A stretch of DNA of 64,000 nt, from the NCBI RefSeq assembly GCF_029167645.1, contig NZ_CP119147.1, positions 3,782,001 through 3,846,000 on the forward strand. Direction: 5' to 3'. The translations under genes were made by a program, and so were the position numbers. The notes under the pieces are model-generated. The model saw nothing but the letters and a program-made list of their open reading frames with translations, was not told the origin of the DNA and made no database searches. The first letter of the stretch is position 1, and the number at the start of each line of letters is the position of its first letter. The DNA is from Streptomyces sp. AM 2-1-1 (GTDB taxonomy: Bacteria; Actinomycetota; Actinomycetes; Streptomycetales; Streptomycetaceae). Of this stretch, positions 62,731 through 64,000 are shown piece by piece.

Positions 62731-63485
62731 GGCCACCCCTCGACACACAGACAGCCGCCGCGTCACCGGGGGCGGTGTGCGGCATTCGTACCGTGTTCTC
62801 CCCGCGGCGGGCTCCCGGGGCCAGGCGCACACGCAGGTGGCCGAACCCCGTGGAATATGCCGCCGTGCTGAGACCATCGGTAAACCCAGCGTAGTTCTCC
62901 GCATCCCTACCGTTAAGGGGCATGGGTCCGGATGGCGGGATTGTGGCCCGCGCCCGGGCTCGCCCGGAGACCCGGCGGGGGGACGGCGGGGGCGGGGCCC
63001 GGTGCCGGACGTGCCCCGGCCGTGTGGCCGTGCGCCCGGCCGTGCGCTCTCGCCGGAGCGGTGTCGAAGCGCTTCCATGGAGCCTGCGTGGGTCGGCCCG
63101 CCGCCCTGGACTCGGCGGGCTGGGGGACACTGCCGCCCCATTCCCCGCGGGCGGCGGACCGGCCCGGGAGGTGCGCGCCATCTCCCGGGCCGAGCGCTGC
63201 GCGGACGCCGCCGGGCGGTACGCCGGCACGGAACGCGCGGGGGCCGTGCCGGAGGGGGCGCCGCGCGCAGGGCGCCGGACGGGCCCGGGACGCGTCCGGG
63301 CACGGGAGCCCGAGCGGAGCGACGCCGTGGCGGAGCATGGGAAGAATGGCCGAATATCGACGGCGACCGTTCCGCCCCAATTCACCGCGAGAGCGCTCCT
63401 CGGGTGGCCTGAATACGTCTGATGGGCGTGGGTGCACACCGGCGCCGACGCCGAAAGGGGCGCGGACGGCGTGGGTGCGAAGGGC

Positions 63486-63535
63486 GACGGAACGACCCTC
63501 GCCCGGGTATGACGGAACGTCCCTCGCCCGGGTAT
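63486..63535 (+). repeat. 25-bp tandem repeat upstream of the lasso-cyclase-like gene
   Basis: Two adjacent 25-bp copies (63486-63510 and 63511-63535) with one mismatch, each beginning GACGGAACG. The inverted form GTCGTTCCGT recurs at 63630-63639. Candidate regulator-binding sites. Confidence 0.75.
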
Positions 63536-63571
63536 GGGGGTGTCACGGGACCATGGGGGCGCCACGGCACC

Positions 63572-63613
63572 GTGGGGGTGCACCTGCTCGCTGTGGGGGT
63601 GCGCCTGCTCGCT
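63572..63613 (+). repeat. 21-bp tandem repeat upstream of the lasso-cyclase-like gene
   Basis: Two copies (63572-63592, 63593-63613) of GTGGGGGTGCACCTGCTCGCT with one A/G difference. Twenty-one bp is two helical turns, so both would face the same side. Confidence 0.7.
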
Positions 63614-63807
63614 CCAACGAGCGGAACCTGTCGTTCCGTTGACGGGTCGGTCCGTCCGCGGCCGTCGGGGCCCATGCCAGGGGCGCATGCTCTTCCGGCG
63701 TGCGCCGCGCGTACCCCCTCCCGTCCGCGACAGTCGTGGCAGCATGTCCCGCAGCGGCGGCGCGGCGGACCATGCGCGCCGCCAGTCCACAGCCCGTGGA
63801 GGCGGCG

Positions 63808-64000
63808 ATGCGTTGGTTGGTGGGGTGGAGCAGTGTCGCCGCGAGCTTCGGCACGGCGGGCGCCGTCGGCGCGGCCGGAGAGGGGCGCACGGTCCACCCG
63901 GTGGGATCCCAACTCCTGTGGGACGATCCCGATCCCCTGTGGGCGGTCGGCGACTGGCGGCCCGACGAGATCCGGCTCATCGACGCGGCGACGACGGTCG
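63808..64000 (+). CDS. Start of a lasso-peptide macrolactam cyclase-like protein (partial)
   Basis: The first 64 residues (MRWLVGWSSVAASF, then LLWDDPDPLWAVGDWRPDEIRLIDAATTV) are inside the window. The MRW-x-x-G start and the W-x-VGDWRP-x-E-(I/V)R segment match what I recall of the N terminus of albusnodin/ikarugamycin-type asparagine-synthase-like macrolactam cyclases, which adenylate and cyclise lasso precursors. GGAGG lies 5 nt before the ATG. The catalytic synthetase domain is beyond the edge, so the assignment rests on a short region. Confidence 0.55.
   Translation, partial: MRWLVGWSSVAASFGTAGAVGAAGEGRTVHPVGSQLLWDDPDPLWAVGDWRPDEIRLIDAATTV

Larger units (their letters stand above)
62731..63807. 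other. Long divergent regulatory region before the lasso-cyclase-like gene
   Basis: 1077 bp without a confident gene. The left end (62860-62930) is AT-richer and should hold the NsdA-like promoter. The right end carries two direct-repeat pairs (63486-63535, 63572-63613) and an inverted copy of their core (63630-63640). I looked for a lasso precursor peptide and found none that I trust. Confidence 0.55.

Noticed and set aside
63744..63807. ATG at 63744 as a lasso precursor peptide start
   Set aside because: The frame runs on into the cyclase-like gene region in another frame, and there is no leader/core pattern with a suitable Gly and acidic residue spacing.

Overview
The window is chromosomal DNA of a Streptomyces-type actinomycete. 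GC content is very high, with G or C at most third codon positions. Many genes start with GTG. The landmark genes are bldC, Lsr2, DUF3073, valine dehydrogenase, an RGG-rich DEAD-box helicase and a c-di-AMP riboswitch in front of an M23 peptidase. The purine gene order (purD, purC, purSQL, purF, purM) is the one I know from the central core of Streptomyces chromosomes.

Layout. Positions 1-7450 are an accessory insertion at a tRNA-Ser(GGA) gene. An 84-bp direct repeat at 795-878 and 7332-7415 includes the 3' part of the tRNA and brackets the cargo. The cargo is an orphan minus-strand protein, a tightly coupled six-gene enzyme operon (107-aa orphan, HAD-like hydrolase, SAM methyltransferase, creatininase-type amidohydrolase, PhyH-type Fe(II) dioxygenase, YrdC-like protein) and a Cys-rich orphan. 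The tail of a tyrosine integrase lies just outside the left repeat. From 7.4 to 30.4 kb come the SRP RNA, dnaX and the purine genes, interspersed with a degenerate M48-like membrane protein, a dimethylformamidase-like protein, an SDR/TetR pair, three tRNA-Gly genes around a decayed LuxR-type regulator, Lsr2 and a sulfatase with a cysteine-type leader peptide. From 30.6 to 41.3 kb are DUF3073, vdh, bldC, hrpA, a DsbA-like protein and four tRNA genes. From 41.4 to 53 kb are a metallophosphoesterase, a small zincin, paired FluC fluoride channels, the DEAD helicase, tRNA-Lys, a frameshifted SMI1/KNR4 gene, LolA-like and GntR genes and tRNA-fMet. From 53 to 62.7 kb are a PP2C phosphatase, the riboswitch-controlled M23 peptidase, an aldo/keto reductase, a PrsW protease, the lhgO-trmB pair and an NsdA-like regulator. 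At the right edge a gene begins that resembles the albusnodin-type lasso-peptide cyclase.

How the genes fit together. The purine genes cover most steps from PRPP to IMP and all read in the plus direction, but from separate promoters, several apparently leaderless. The tRNA-Ser island operon reads as one transcript, with start/stop overlaps or gaps of at most 16 nt, and is the best candidate for an undescribed pathway. Two genes (the island HAD gene and the SMI1/KNR4 gene) each carry a one-base frameshift in a C run; these may be real mutations or sequencing errors.

All calls rest on reading the sequence and on remembered family motifs. No database search was run.
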